NCBI RefSeq assembly: GCF_009728465.1
Contig: NZ_WOCD01000001.1
Location: 558,001 to 622,000, forward strand
Reading direction: 5' to 3'
DNA from: Psychrosphaera haliotis
GTDB taxonomy: Bacteria; Pseudomonadota; Gammaproteobacteria; Enterobacterales; Alteromonadaceae
DNA length: 64,000 nt
Each line of letters opens with the position of its first letter. Within the stretch, counting starts at the first letter, position 1. The translations under genes were made by a program, and so were the position numbers. Positions 36,303 to 47,113 of the stretch are shown one piece after another. The notes beneath the pieces are model-generated. The model was not told the DNA's origin, made no database searches, and was given only the letters and a program-made list of their open reading frames with translations.

Positions 36303-36965
36303 ATGAAAACAGCAGTGATTACTGGTGCAAATCGTGGAATTGGTTTAGCAATGGCAACCCAACTATCTCAGCAGGGTTGGGAGATTATTGGCGTTTGTCG
36401 TTCAGACTCGGACGAACTTGAAGCTATCGCAGGTATGGTTATTAGTGGCATAGATGTGACTGAGCCAGAGCACCTACAGCAAGTTAAAAAAATACTCGGC
36501 GATACAAAAGTTGATTTATTGATTAACAACGCTGGCCTTTTGCAAGATGAAAAGCTCGGTGAAATTGACTATGACTCTATTCGTGATCAGTTTGAAATAA
36601 ACACATTGGCACCGTTAATGGTAACAGAAGCCTTACTACCAAACATGTCTGAAGGTAGTAAAGTAGCATTAATTACCAGCCGAATGGGTTCTATTGCCGA
36701 TAATGAATCCGGCGGACGTTATGGCTACCGAGCATCAAAAGCGGCACTTAACGCCTTTGGTAAGTCACTATCATTAGATTTAAAAGACGATGGTATTGCC
36801 GTTGCTCTATTACACCCTGGTTATGTGCAAACTCGTATGGTTAACTTTGGTGGTCATATAACACCAGAAGAAGCTGCGGAAGGTTTATTGGCGCGTATTG
36901 ATGAGCTTAACTTAGAGAATACGGGCGGGTTCTGGCACAGCAATGGCGAACAACTGCCTTGGTAA
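36303..36965 (+). CDS. SDR family oxidoreductase
   Basis: The 220-residue protein is a short-chain dehydrogenase with the coenzyme motif TGANRGIGLAMA at residues 7-18, NNAGLL in the middle, the Ser in SRMGSI and the catalytic Tyr and Lys in YRASKAALN. The C-terminal LHPGYVQTRMV is typical of the C-factor/sniffer-like subgroup. The substrate is unknown. It has no close partner gene. Confidence 0.93.
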   Translation: MKTAVITGANRGIGLAMATQLSQQGWEIIGVCRSDSDELEAIAGMVISGIDVTEPEHLQQVKKILGDTKVDLLINNAGLLQDEKLGEIDYDSIRDQFEINTLAPLMVTEALLPNMSEGSKVALITSRMGSIADNESGGRYGYRASKAALNAFGKSLSLDLKDDGIAVALLHPGYVQTRMVNFGGHITPEEAAEGLLARIDELNLENTGGFWHSNGEQLPW

Positions 36966-37086
36966 ACCTTGTCCTGAAGACTTGTATGAATAATTTAAGG
37001 TCTTCAAGTCAAAAATTCGATACAATGCGCGGCAAATGGGCAGTGTAATAACTGCCTTCTTATTTAACTACACTATAGGATTCAAC

Positions 37087-37578
37087 ATGGTTGTTTTAAC
37101 TACTAATTTTGGCGAAATCAAAATCGAACTTTTCACTGAAGAAGCGCCAGTGACAACAGAAAACTTTTTAAATTACGTTAAATCAGGTTTTTATGACGGT
37201 GTTATTTTTCACCGTGTTATTCCTGGCTTCATGGTTCAAGGCGGCGGTATGGAACCTGGCATGGAAGAAAAAGACGGCAACGCTCCTATTCAAAACGAAG
37301 CAAACAACGGTGTTAAAAACGACCGCGGTACATTAGCAATGGCAAGAACGATGGACCCGCATTCAGCGTCTTCTCAGTTTTTCATCAACAGTGCTGACAA
37401 CGGTTTCCTTAACTTCACAAGCGAAAGCTCTCAAGGTTGGGGATATTGTGTATTTGCTAAAGTTGTTGAAGGCATGGACGTGGTTGATAAAATCTCTGCG
37501 GTATCTACAGGCCGTTACGGTATGCACCAAGACGTTCCTCGTGAAGACATCATCATTGAAAAAGCAACGGTTGCTTAA
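37087..37578 (+). CDS. ppiB: Peptidyl-prolyl cis-trans isomerase B (cyclophilin)
   Basis: PpiB is a cytoplasmic cyclophilin. The 163-residue protein begins [20 protein letters not shown] and carries [15 protein letters not shown] and SASSQFFIN, the family active-site residues. No signal peptide is present. The ATG follows AGGA eight bases upstream; longer frames are unsupported. It is followed by lpxH 35 bases later, the same neighbourhood as in E. coli. Confidence 0.96.
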   Translation: MVVLTTNFGEIKIELFTEEAPVTTENFLNYVKSGFYDGVIFHRVIPGFMVQGGGMEPGMEEKDGNAPIQNEANNGVKNDRGTLAMARTMDPHSASSQFFINSADNGFLNFTSESSQGWGYCVFAKVVEGMDVVDKISAVSTGRYGMHQDVPREDIIIEKATVA

Positions 37579-37613
37579 TAGCGTAGCTTAACGGCTTAGC
37601 TAACTAAATTATT

Positions 37614-38336
37614 ATGTCTAGTACTCTTGTTATCGCGGATTTACATTTATGTCCGTCTCGTCCAGATATTACTCAATGTTTTTTTTCATTTTTGGAAAGC
37701 AACTCAGGTCAACATGATGCCTTGTACATCTTAGGTGATCTTTTTGAAACTTGGGTGGGTGACGATGACAAGAGTGCTTTTAATTTATCTATTAGCCAAG
37801 CTATTAAACACTTCAGCACATCTACGCCTGTTTATTTTTGTCATGGTAATAGAGATTTTTTGGTTGGTAAGAAGTTCGCTTTCCAAAGTGGTATGACGAT
37901 ACTTCCTGAGAACTATAAAACAACGCTTTACGGCCACTCCGTGCTACTTATGCATGGTGATCAGTTATGTTTAGACGACATAGACTATCAAGCATTTAGA
38001 AAGCGCAGTCGCAGTTGGTGGTGGCAAAAATTGATTTTGCTCATGCCTCTTAAAAGGCGCAAAAAACTAGCGGAAGATATCCGTGAAAAAAGCAAAGAAA
38101 GCCAAAAGCACAAGTCATTAGAAATAATGGATGTTGCACAACGTGAAGTAGATCGTGTTGTAAATGAATACGGCTGTGAATGGTTAGTTCATGGACACAC
38201 ACATCGTCCAAAAATTCATAACCTAGAAAATAGCAAAAAACGCATGGTTGTGGGTGATTGGTATGAACAGGGTTCAGCGCTATTACTGACAAAAGAAAAA
38301 GGCCAGCTCATTGAGTTACCATTTTTAAGCAACTAA
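37614..38336 (+). CDS. lpxH: UDP-2,3-diacylglucosamine diphosphatase LpxH
   Basis: LpxH cleaves UDP-diacylglucosamine to lipid X in lipid A synthesis at the inner membrane face. The 240-residue protein has the metallophosphoesterase motifs DLHLCPSRPD, GDLFETWVGDDD, CHGNRDFLVG, LMHGDQLCLDD and VHGHTHRP. It matches the usual length. Confidence 0.97.
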   Translation: MSSTLVIADLHLCPSRPDITQCFFSFLESNSGQHDALYILGDLFETWVGDDDKSAFNLSISQAIKHFSTSTPVYFCHGNRDFLVGKKFAFQSGMTILPENYKTTLYGHSVLLMHGDQLCLDDIDYQAFRKRSRSWWWQKLILLMPLKRRKKLAEDIREKSKESQKHKSLEIMDVAQREVDRVVNEYGCEWLVHGHTHRPKIHNLENSKKRMVVGDWYEQGSALLLTKEKGQLIELPFLSN

Positions 38337-38340
38337 TTTA

Positions 38341-38388
38341 CTGACCTATCAATTCACTGGCCTATCAATTCACTGGCCTATCAATTCT
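38341..38388. repeat. Three tandem copies of a 16-base unit
   Basis: The unit CTGGCCTATCAATTCA occurs three times with one or two changes, between the lpxH stop and the chemoreceptor stop. No function is evident. Confidence 0.8.
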
Positions 38389-38412
38389 CGACTTTAATCT
38401 TTAACTAATTCT

Positions 38413-40448
38413 TTAAGTCTTAAACTTCTCTAGCATTGATTCCAATTTCGCGACAAACTTCCCTAAGCTATTTGTTGCAGCTATTGAGTCTTTCACGTTT
38501 TGGTCTGTCACCTTAGATATCTCACTAATAGACGACAAGCTTTGTTCAATTTCTTTAGCGATAACTTGCTGAGTCTGTGTCGCTTCTTCCGTTGCAACGT
38601 TTTGCTCACTAATTTGCTTAACCGACAAGCTAATATGATCAAGTGCAGTCTCTAGTTTTGCTGACTCTTCAATGGTTTTTAATGCCTGCTCATCTGAGCG
38701 AGTCATTGCTTGTACTGCGTTTTGAACGCCGCTTTGCAAGCTGTGAATTGTACTTTGAATTTCTTCCGTTGAATCTTGCGTACGTTTCGCTAAACCACGA
38801 ACTTCATCAGCAACAACTGCAAAGCCTCTACCCTGCTCACCCGCTCTTGCCGCCTCTATCGCTGCGTTTAAGGCTAGTAAGTTAGTTTGCTCGGCAATGC
38901 CTTTGATAACGGCTAATACGTCATTAATGCTTTCACTTTGTTGTGATAACTGGTTAATGACTTGCACTGAGTGTTTAATTTCTCGACCAAGCTCATCTGT
39001 CGCATGTCGTGCATCAGCCAACGTTGAACGGCCTTGTTCCGTTTGTTCTGTAGCACTGTTTAACGAGTGAACAACAGTTTGACTGTTTTCTGAAACCACT
39101 GAAACCGCTGCTATCAAAGACTCAATAGAAGAAGTAATTGACTCTGTATCACCTAACTGAGAAGCAACAGCCTGCCCGGTTTGGTGCGCTAACTCTTCAA
39201 CTGATTGAGCTTGATTAGTAACACCAAACGACGCCTCTTGCACTGCATCTACTAGCTGATGTACATTTTTAGCCATTTTGTTAAAGGCTGTTATAGCTTC
39301 TGCTAATTCGTCTTTAGTACGGACTTTAGCTGAAACAGTAGTATCGCCCTCAGCTAACTTTGTAGCTACTCTTGTTAAACTTCTTGTGGTATTTGATATA
39401 GATAAACTCATACCCACAAACAGATAAACAACCAATAACAATGCAACAACTACAAGCGCTACTAAAATATAGAAATCTTGAGTATTTTTATCTACGCGAG
39501 CATTCAGTCTTGATTCAAATTCTGTAAATAAGCCCGTTTTGCTTTTATAGATTTTAGACAGTTCAGCGTCTAAATGATTTTCAAAGTCAGCCTTCGTTAA
39601 GGTAATTTCATCTGCAATCAAAAATTGCTCTTCAAGGTACATAAGTGCATCGTCAAGAACGACAGTCATAGCTTCTGTATCTTTAGCTACTAATGAGCGA
39701 AGCATCTCGTCTTGGCCACTAACTAAACTATTTAGTTCCGCTATTTTTGAGAGTTCCGCGGCGAGTTCATCTGACGCCAGGCTTAAGCTGTCAAAGGTTG
39801 CTGATGAAACTTGAGGCTCACCAATTGCGTACATTGCCATGCCATAACCCGACAACAATTGCTTCAACGCATTTTGTCTTTTTTCAATAATAAGACGAGT
39901 TAATAAAACTGTATCTATATCAGGATCGTTAGTCAGCCCTTTTAGGTTTGCCACCAAAGGATATAAATTATTAAACTGGTCCAAAATTGACATCAAGTGA
40001 GTCATTTTATCCGTAGGCGATCGCCACACTGCAGAACCTATAGTGCCGGTCTTCTCAAGAATAGTATTTTTTGTCTCTTTTACCAGAGCTTTAACTTGGT
40101 CAAAACTATCTTCATTAAACATGTCCGCAACAAGCAACTTATCAAGTTGATCAACATACTCTTGAATTCGACTGGTTTGAGCGCGAGGTATTGTTTGCCC
40201 CGAACGCCAATGCAGATCACTGGCGATAACTTTGATTAACTCTTTTTGCTGAAGATCAATTTGCTTTATATAATCTACGGCCTGAAGTTCACTTTCACCA
40301 TGAACAATTTCTGCTTTAACCAAACTGACATATTTGTTTGCCAAAATAATAAGGGGAATAAAAACAGGATCACGATCAGGGTAAACTTATGCCCAAAGCG
40401 CAACTGATTCATAAACGATGTGGCAGGTCTAAATAAAATTTTAAACAT
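38413..40448 (-). pseudogene. Methyl-accepting chemotaxis protein, frameshifted
   Basis: A chemoreceptor of 678 residues is obtained if one C is added to a run of four (40353-40356). The first frame provides the missing N-terminus: MFKILFRPATSF, then a first membrane helix [11 protein letters not shown]. The second frame continues [16 protein letters not shown] and gives a large helical periplasmic domain, the second membrane helix ([19 protein letters not shown]), a HAMP domain and the signalling domain with [20 protein letters not shown] and [18 protein letters not shown]. Without the repair the receptor would start at a TTG and lack its first membrane helix. Ligand unknown. Confidence 0.88.
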
Positions 40449-40631
40449 AAGACTCGTATTCTTTCTTTTTGTTATTATGAATATAGAAGTTATATTACGG
40501 AACGTCTAAGTAACATTATTGCGTAAAACACTTCTTTATTATCGGAGTTATTACCGATTTCTTTAACATTTAACCACATTAAACCAACTTATTGTTAGTT
40601 TTAGTTGTATTTACAGATATTGGGGGTGTAC

Positions 40632-41336
40632 TTGAACAGTAATCACACAATTGAACCTATTGCGCATATTAAAACGCCTTTTAATGAAAAGTTTGGCATC
40701 CCTCGTCAGCCTAATTTGTGCAAAGCAAAAGGGGTTGTCACTTTAACTACTAATTTTAATTCAATGCAGGCAGTGAAAGGTCTTGAGAGACATTCGCACA
40801 TTTGGCTACTGTTCTTATTTGATCAAAATTTAGATAAAGGCTGGAAGCCTAGCGTTCGCCCACCTAGGTTGGGCGGAAATGAGAAAGTTGGCGTTTTTGC
40901 TACCCGTTCCACTTTTAGGCCTAATGGCATTGGTATGTCCGTGGTCAATCTTATATCTGTCAAACAAGTAGATAACCAGATTGTTATTGAAGTGGAAGGG
41001 GTTGATCTGGTTAACAACACACCTATTATTGATATAAAGCCTTACATTCCCTACTCCGACTCTGTCGTTAATGCCACATCAGAAATGGCAAATGACGCCC
41101 CAGAAGCTCAACTTGACGTCTTTTTTAGTAAGACCGCTAATAACTCAATTGAATGTTTAAATATTGGCGTAGAGTTCATCACATTGATAGGTGATGTTTT
41201 GAAGCAGGATCCAAGGCCATCTTATAAACAAAATAAACCGGATACAAAAGTGTATGGTATTGCTTTAGAAGAGTTTAATATTACGTGGCAAGTAACAGAT
41301 AAAAAGTGTGAGGTACTTAATGTTGAACCAATTTAA
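40632..41336 (+). CDS. trmO: tRNA (N6-threonylcarbamoyladenosine(37)-N6)-methyltransferase TrmO
   Basis: TrmO (TsaA/YaeB) methylates t6A at position 37 of some tRNAs using SAM. The 234-residue protein has the YaeB-type beta-barrel marks IEPIAHIKTPFNEKFGIPRQP near the start, SHIWLLFLFDQN, RPPRLGGNEKVGVFATRSTFRPNGIGMS (parts) and ILDIKPYIPY-like DIKPYIPYSDS. The TTG start has GGGGG five bases upstream. It overlaps the next gene by 17 bases. Confidence 0.92.
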   Translation: MNSNHTIEPIAHIKTPFNEKFGIPRQPNLCKAKGVVTLTTNFNSMQAVKGLERHSHIWLLFLFDQNLDKGWKPSVRPPRLGGNEKVGVFATRSTFRPNGIGMSVVNLISVKQVDNQIVIEVEGVDLVNNTPIIDIKPYIPYSDSVVNATSEMANDAPEAQLDVFFSKTANNSIECLNIGVEFITLIGDVLKQDPRPSYKQNKPDTKVYGIALEEFNITWQVTDKKCEVLNVEPI

Positions 41337-42672
41337 TAGCCAATCTTCTGCTCGAACCATTGTTTTAGGTCTGCTGTTTGGATTGTTTTCATTAAGCGTT
41401 TTTGCCGTTGAAAATGCTAAAAGTCAGATAACAAAGCCAAACAAATTAATATTACCTAGTCTCCCTATTGCAACGAGCGCCAATACTACCGCTGTTATAG
41501 ATGATGGTGAGTACCTGAACATACTAACCTTTATGGGCTTAACGCAATTAGACAATAAATTAGATGTTTCTAGTCAAGCTTGGAAACTCAAAATAAATAA
41601 GTCCACATTAGAAATAGAAAAAGCAGCACCCAAGACCAGAATTCCAATAGCAGAAGTGACAATCCTCGGCAATAAAAGCAGTAACTCATTAACCAGTGAT
41701 AAAGACAGTTCAAATGACCATAGTGCTGATTCAGCTAATACGGATTTAACTAAGAATGATTTAACTAACACTGATTTGACTAAAAACGAATTAATAGACG
41801 GCAACTCTCCAAAAGAGAAAAGTAGCGAAGAGTTTTGGCAAGAAATAACCGCAGTGCCTACAGAACAAAAACAAAAAGGTCGCTTTGCTTCTAGCTCTGT
41901 TGTTTTGGAAAATAAAGTTTATATATTAGGTGGCTATAGCACTAATACCGTTGCTCAGCCAAAGCTTAACCCTAATAGACAAAATATAACTGACTTTTAC
42001 AATTATGATATTACGTCAGATACATATCAACAGTTAGCTGACATGCCTGTACCGGTTGACGATACATTGATGCTCGCTTATCAAGACCGCTACATTTACG
42101 TTATTTCAGGTTGGCATAAAGACGGCGCCGTTAATTTAGTACAAGTATTTGATACTTTAAAGAATGAGTGGTTTCAAGCGAGTCCTTTATTGGGCAACGG
42201 TCGCTTTGGCCATGCTGGCGGCATCATTGATAATCAAATTTTAGTATGCGATGGCATGGAGAGAGTTGCTCAGATTGCAAGTTCCGCCGTTATGAAAATA
42301 AAGCAGTCTTGTATTTTAGGCGAGATTAGTCCTTTTGACCCAACTAAAATAAGCTGGGTAGACTGGGTGCACCCAGGTGAAAAAGGTAAATTTAGAATGG
42401 CGGCTTTTAGCGACGTTGACCAAGCCTCAATCACTTTTGTAGGTGGAGCAGAGCAACAATATGATGTGAATGGTAAGACTAGTAACGGAAAACTTGTTGA
42501 ACCAAATAGTGAAATCTGGGTTTATCATGCCAATAAACGAAGCTGGAGCATTAAAGAAAGCAGTAATGCTATTGCCGATTTGAAAACGATTATTAAAGTG
42601 AATAATTCACTAATAACCATTGGTGGGCGTGACAAAACAGGTATTACAAATCGAGTTCTGTCACACAATTAG
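41320..42672 (+). CDS. Kelch-repeat exported protein (NanM/mutarotase-like propeller)
   Basis: The 450-residue protein has a signal peptide (RTIVLGLLFGLFSLSVFA region) and Kelch repeats in the C-terminal two thirds, such as VVLENKVYILGGYST and RYIYVISGWHK, and GRFGHAGGIIDNQILVCDG. This resembles cyclically permuted sialate mutarotase/NanM-type propellers. Before the propeller, residues about 140-160 hold a degenerate five-residue repeat (TDLTKNDLTNTDLTKNELI). It overlaps trmO, and GAGG lies before the ATG. A sugar substrate is only inferred. Confidence 0.85.
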   Translation: MLNQFNSQSSARTIVLGLLFGLFSLSVFAVENAKSQITKPNKLILPSLPIATSANTTAVIDDGEYLNILTFMGLTQLDNKLDVSSQAWKLKINKSTLEIEKAAPKTRIPIAEVTILGNKSSNSLTSDKDSSNDHSADSANTDLTKNDLTNTDLTKNELIDGNSPKEKSSEEFWQEITAVPTEQKQKGRFASSSVVLENKVYILGGYSTNTVAQPKLNPNRQNITDFYNYDITSDTYQQLADMPVPVDDTLMLAYQDRYIYVISGWHKDGAVNLVQVFDTLKNEWFQASPLLGNGRFGHAGGIIDNQILVCDGMERVAQIASSAVMKIKQSCILGEISPFDPTKISWVDWVHPGEKGKFRMAAFSDVDQASITFVGGAEQQYDVNGKTSNGKLVEPNSEIWVYHANKRSWSIKESSNAIADLKTIIKVNNSLITIGGRDKTGITNRVLSHN

Positions 42673-42715
42673 CAAAACTAATACACAGTTAGTTTAATAG
42701 TCCTTTTGGCTACTG

Positions 42716-43537
42716 CTACTGCCAATCCCAACTAATGTTGGATAAGACTTGGCAGTTATCACATTTAAAATCGAACAAACCAAATAGCGGCGTTTTGCTT
42801 TCCGACCACGAATTGTTTTCCGAGCTAGGTTTATTTTCTTGCCAAGATTCACCTATCGCCCAAGCATCACCACAGCTTGGGCAACGTCTGTTTTTTTCAC
42901 TTTCTAAACTTTCACCGCCTACACGATAAAGATATTGATACGCTGGCTGCCCAGTTACCGTTTGGATATCGTCAAGTATTGACCGGCCTTGCGTTAAAAG
43001 TTGACTGCTTGGGTTAGAAAGCTGTTCAACCATCATGGCTTCTATCTCAGTCATCTCATTCATTTGCAACTGATCGCACGCTGCTTGGCTCTCTTGCCAC
43101 TTAATTAAAGGGCGTCTAACAACCTCTGGTAATTTGTATAATGGAATTGGCATAAAGTGTTCACTGCACCTGATAGGCGAGCAAGACTGAACAAAGGTTG
43201 AATATAGAATGTAGCCTTTTGGCTTTGAGCATTGATCGGTAAAGTCTGATTGGCTTTCTAGTCCTTTAACTTCGGTAAATGGACCAGCAATTCCTATCTC
43301 TTGGAGCTCTTGTAAAATCTCAACAATATCCACCGTGTAATACTTTGAGTCCATTGAGTCTGTTTCTGGGCAAACTAAATGACAAACAAATTCGTCATTA
43401 TTTAATGTTAAAGCAAATTCACGTCCTATAATTTGACCGTTGTATCTGAGCTCATCTAGCAACTCCGTGATCACAATTTGAGCTTGCTCAAGTGGCAAAT
43501 CTTGCTGACAAATAAACTTAAGCTCGCATACAACCAT
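42716..43537 (-). CDS. DUF2310 zinc-ribbon protein
   Basis: The 273-residue protein belongs to DUF2310, described as zinc-ribbon-containing and possibly nucleic-acid-binding. Its C-terminus holds RCPSCGDAW and KCDNCQ, four Cys that would form the ribbon, and there is a conserved middle region with LYSTFVQSCSPIRCSEHF and PLYKLPEV. No enzymatic role is known. It converges on the Kelch gene, with 43 bases between the stops. Confidence 0.88.
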   Translation of the reverse strand: MVVCELKFICQQDLPLEQAQIVITELLDELRYNGQIIGREFALTLNNDEFVCHLVCPETDSMDSKYYTVDIVEILQELQEIGIAGPFTEVKGLESQSDFTDQCSKPKGYILYSTFVQSCSPIRCSEHFMPIPLYKLPEVVRRPLIKWQESQAACDQLQMNEMTEIEAMMVEQLSNPSSQLLTQGRSILDDIQTVTGQPAYQYLYRVGGESLESEKNRRCPSCGDAWAIGESWQENKPSSENNSWSESKTPLFGLFDFKCDNCQVLSNISWDWQ

Positions 43538-43660
43538 TAATTCACCTTTTATTTTGTATTTCTTATTTAATCAAATGCATTTGATTGCTAGAATCCTTGG
43601 CCATTCTAGCCCATTTTTGTGGCAACTAAATAAGTAAATTTAATACGAGAGCAAAATCCA

Positions 43661-45379
43661 ATGCGCACTAGTGATTATATTATCGCAACATTAAAAGAAA
43701 CGCCGTCAGACGCAGAAGTTATCAGCCATCAGTTGATGCTACGCGCCGGCATGATCCGCAAGTTAGCATCTGGATTGTATACTTGGTTACCAACTGGCTT
43801 AAAAGTGGTTAGAAAAGTAGAACAAGTAGTACGTGAAGAGCTTGAAAGCGCTGGCGCAATTGAAATGCTAATGCCTGTTGTTCAGCCTGCTGACTTATGG
43901 GAAGAGTCTGGTCGCTGGCAAGAGTATGGTCCAGAACTGCTTCGCATTAAAGACCGTCATAATAGAGACTTTGCTCTGGGTCCAACTCACGAAGAAGTTA
44001 TCACTGAATTTGTTCGCAAAGAAATTAACAGCTACAAACAGCTGCCTCTAAACCTATACCAAATTCAAACAAAATTCCGTGACGAAGTTCGCCCTCGTTT
44101 TGGTGTGATGCGTTCTCGTGAATTCATCATGAAAGATGCATATTCATTTCACCTAAGCCAAGACTGTTTACAACAGACTTACGACCGTATGCACAAAGCA
44201 TATTGTAATATCTTTGAGCGCTTAGGTTTAGATTATCGTCCGGTTCTCGCTGACACTGGCAGTATCGGTGGTGACGCGTCACATGAGTTTCATGTTTTAG
44301 CTGAATCAGGTGAAGACGCTATTGCGTTTTCAACGGGCAGCCAATATGCCGCTAACATAGAAAAAGCCGAGGCTTTAGTAGACAAAGAGTCTGCTGATGC
44401 TCCTACTAAAGAAATGACATTAGTAGATACGCCAAATACAAAAACCATCGCTGCGCTTGTTGAAGGTTTTGACGTTGCTATTGAAAACACCCTTAAAACG
44501 CTCATTGTAAAAGCTTCTGATGAAGTGGACAGTGAGTTTGTTGCTTTGGTTATTCGTGGTGATCATGAGTTAAACGAAATTAAAGCTGAGAACTTACCGC
44601 AAGTTGCTGAGCCGTTAACAATGGCTACTGAAGAACAAATCCTAAGCGTTATGGGTGCAGGTCCAGGCTCTTTAGGTCCGGTAAACAGTCCTATTCCAGT
44701 AATTGCAGATAAAACCGCAGCTGTTACCTCTGACTTCGCAGTAGGCGCAAACCAAGAAGACAAACATTACTTTGGTGTTAACTGGAATCGTGATGTTGAG
44801 TTAGCTGATGTTGCTGATATACGTAACGTTGTTGAAGGCGATAAGAGTCCTTGTGGAAATGGAACGCTAACCATTAAACGTGGCATTGAAGTAGGTCATA
44901 TATTCCAATTGGGCTCAAAGTATTCAACAGCTATGAATGCAGGTGTGTTAACTGAGACTGGTAAACATCAAGTGTTAGAAATGGGTTGTTACGGCATTGG
45001 TATTACTCGTATTGTTGCCGCTGCCATTGAGCAAAACCATGACAAGTATGGCATTAAGTGGCCAGCGGCTTTAGCACCATTTAGCGTTGCTATTGTGCCT
45101 ATGAACATGCACAAGTCACATCGCATTCCACCAATTGCAGAAGCTGTTTATGAAAAGCTGAAAACTGCTGGTGTAGAAGTATTATTTGATGATCGTAAAG
45201 AGCGTCCTGGTGTTATGTTTAACGACATGGAGCTAATGGGCATCCCTCATCAAATTGTTATTGGCGAACGTAACTTAGACAACAATCAAATTGAATATAA
45301 AAATCGTCATACTGGTGACAAAGAGTTGCTAATGGTAGACGAAGCGGTTGATTTTGTACTTAAACAAATCAACGCATAA
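43661..45379 (+). CDS. proS: Proline--tRNA ligase
   Basis: The class II synthetase charges tRNA-Pro. The 572-residue protein has the bacterial form with the editing (INS) domain inserted at about residues 230-390, class II motif 1 region [21 protein letters not shown] (parts), motif 2 [17 protein letters not shown] and motif 3 [16 protein letters not shown]. It is followed 16 bases later by hisIE. Confidence 0.98.
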   Translation: MRTSDYIIATLKETPSDAEVISHQLMLRAGMIRKLASGLYTWLPTGLKVVRKVEQVVREELESAGAIEMLMPVVQPADLWEESGRWQEYGPELLRIKDRHNRDFALGPTHEEVITEFVRKEINSYKQLPLNLYQIQTKFRDEVRPRFGVMRSREFIMKDAYSFHLSQDCLQQTYDRMHKAYCNIFERLGLDYRPVLADTGSIGGDASHEFHVLAESGEDAIAFSTGSQYAANIEKAEALVDKESADAPTKEMTLVDTPNTKTIAALVEGFDVAIENTLKTLIVKASDEVDSEFVALVIRGDHELNEIKAENLPQVAEPLTMATEEQILSVMGAGPGSLGPVNSPIPVIADKTAAVTSDFAVGANQEDKHYFGVNWNRDVELADVADIRNVVEGDKSPCGNGTLTIKRGIEVGHIFQLGSKYSTAMNAGVLTETGKHQVLEMGCYGIGITRIVAAAIEQNHDKYGIKWPAALAPFSVAIVPMNMHKSHRIPPIAEAVYEKLKTAGVEVLFDDRKERPGVMFNDMELMGIPHQIVIGERNLDNNQIEYKNRHTGDKELLMVDEAVDFVLKQINA

Positions 45380-45395
45380 GACTTAGGTAAGTAGT

Positions 45396-46019
45396 ATGAA
45401 AATTACAATGGAAAATATCGCCAAGGTTGCTTGGCAAAAAATGGACAACTTAGTACCAGCGATTGTTCAAGACGCCACCAGCGGTAAAATACTGATGCAG
45501 GGTTATATGAACCAAGCTGCATTAGAGGCAACTTTCGAAAAAGGGCTAGTTACCTTTTATAGTCGCAGTAAAGAGCGCCTTTGGACTAAAGGTGAAACCT
45601 CAAATAATACATTATCGCTAGTTAGCGTTCATATAGATTGTGATTTCGACAGTATTATTGTTCTTGCTAATGCTAATGGCCCAACCTGCCACACTGGCAC
45701 AGAGAGCTGTTGGAGCACGCCTGACGCTGCATCATCGGTTAGCTTTATTGCTGACTTAGAGCGCGTTATTGCAAGTCGTAAAGGTGCGGATGCAGACTCC
45801 TCTTATACAGCTTCATTGTACGCTAGCGGTATTAAACGCATAGCGCAAAAAGTTGGTGAAGAAGGTGTTGAGACAGCGCTAGCGGCAACAGTAAAAGACT
45901 TAGAAGAATTGAAAAACGAAAGTGCTGACTTGTTATATCACTTGTTGGTATTGCTGCAAGCGAGTGACTTGTCACTGAATGACGTTATTGATGTATTGAA
46001 GAAACGTCACCAGAAGTAG
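45396..46019 (+). CDS. hisIE: Bifunctional phosphoribosyl-AMP cyclohydrolase/phosphoribosyl-ATP diphosphatase
   Basis: HisIE catalyses two early steps of histidine synthesis. The 207-residue fusion has the HisI half ([47 protein letters not shown], with Cys in [11 protein letters not shown]) and the HisE half ([21 protein letters not shown] and [18 protein letters not shown]). It is isolated from other his genes here and ends in its own terminator. Confidence 0.96.
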   Translation: MKITMENIAKVAWQKMDNLVPAIVQDATSGKILMQGYMNQAALEATFEKGLVTFYSRSKERLWTKGETSNNTLSLVSVHIDCDFDSIIVLANANGPTCHTGTESCWSTPDAASSVSFIADLERVIASRKGADADSSYTASLYASGIKRIAQKVGEEGVETALAATVKDLEELKNESADLLYHLLVLLQASDLSLNDVIDVLKKRHQK

Positions 46020-46084
46020 TTATTTCAAAGTGCTGACCGTTAATAAATGAACAATAGGTTATTTACGTAACGGTCATATAAACA

Positions 46085-46114
46085 AAAAAGGTCACTTAAC
46101 GTGACCTTTTTTTT
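46085..46114 (+). terminator. Intrinsic terminator of hisIE
   Basis: GGTCAC and GTGACC pair around TTAAC and are followed by eight T. It sits 65 bases after the stop and before the convergent GGDEF gene. Confidence 0.9.
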
Positions 46115-46133
46115 GCTTAGTATAACTATAAAG

Positions 46134-47111
46134 TTATGCTTGGTGCCGGTACGCTCGCACCTGATTTCTGCCATTACTTTTAGCGACATAAAGTGCGCTA
46201 TCGGCCGCTTCTATCCACTTCTGGTGAGAGTTAAAGTCGTGATGAAACTCTGCAATACCTAAACTAACAGTGAACTTAATTTCAACTTCATTAAACATTA
46301 CTGATGCAGCTTCTACTGAGCGTCTAACGCGTTCTGCAAAAATAGCCGCGTGGCGAGCGTCTGTCTCTGGCAATATTACTGCAAACTCTTCACCACCGTA
46401 TCGACCGCCAATATCAGTTTCACGAAGGTTTTGTTTGAGCAACTTAGCTAAATGCAGTATTGCTTCATCACCCGCCGCATGACCATAATTGTCATTTACA
46501 TGTTTAAAGTGATCAATGTCGAATATTAATAACGAGCTAGTATTTTTAGTACGTCGTTGGCGCTGGAACTCTTTTTTTAAACACTCTTCCCAGAAACCGC
46601 GGTTGTTCAAGTTCGTCAATCTGTCGGTTTGGCTTAAACGTTTGAGTTCAGTATTTACTTCTTCGAGTTCTAGTTTTGATACCGCAACATCGGTCACATC
46701 ATAAATGATGATACAAATATGCGTTACTGCGCCCATTGTATTTGTTAACGGTATAAACGTGGCATTTTGATACATAAAATGCGCAACACTGGTAATAGGA
46801 CGATAATTTTTAAATTTAAAAATATGTGGTGTTTGTTCCCAAATAGTAAACGCTCGATTTTTTAATACAAAAACCGGATCCGTCTTCTGTCTTAACCAAG
46901 TTTCATCCAACTCAGGAAAGGTTTGGAACAATGACTGATTACGAACATCGTATGGCGAACGACCGCTGTGGTTCTCCATAAAGCCGTTCCATACTTGAAT
47001 GCGATATTGATCATCTAGTACGACCAATCCAACATCCACCGACTGGAACATGTCCATTAACCAATGAATTTCTGATACTTCGATTTGTGCAGCTTGGCTT
47101 TGATCACTCAT
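46134..47111 (-). CDS. PAS-GGDEF diguanylate cyclase
   Basis: The 325-residue protein has a PAS domain at about residues 15-140 (VGLVVLDDQYRIQVWNGFMENHSG), then a coiled linker and a C-terminal GGDEF domain with DHFKHVNDNYGHAAGDEAI and GGRYGGEEFAVILPE. It should be a cytoplasmic c-di-GMP synthase. It starts just after the response-regulator gene ends (two bases apart), so the two form an operon. The cofactor or ligand of the PAS domain is unknown. Confidence 0.94.
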   Translation of the reverse strand: MSDQSQAAQIEVSEIHWLMDMFQSVDVGLVVLDDQYRIQVWNGFMENHSGRSPYDVRNQSLFQTFPELDETWLRQKTDPVFVLKNRAFTIWEQTPHIFKFKNYRPITSVAHFMYQNATFIPLTNTMGAVTHICIIIYDVTDVAVSKLELEEVNTELKRLSQTDRLTNLNNRGFWEECLKKEFQRQRRTKNTSSLLIFDIDHFKHVNDNYGHAAGDEAILHLAKLLKQNLRETDIGGRYGGEEFAVILPETDARHAAIFAERVRRSVEAASVMFNEVEIKFTVSLGIAEFHHDFNSHQKWIEAADSALYVAKSNGRNQVRAYRHQA

Positions 47112-47113
47112 GA

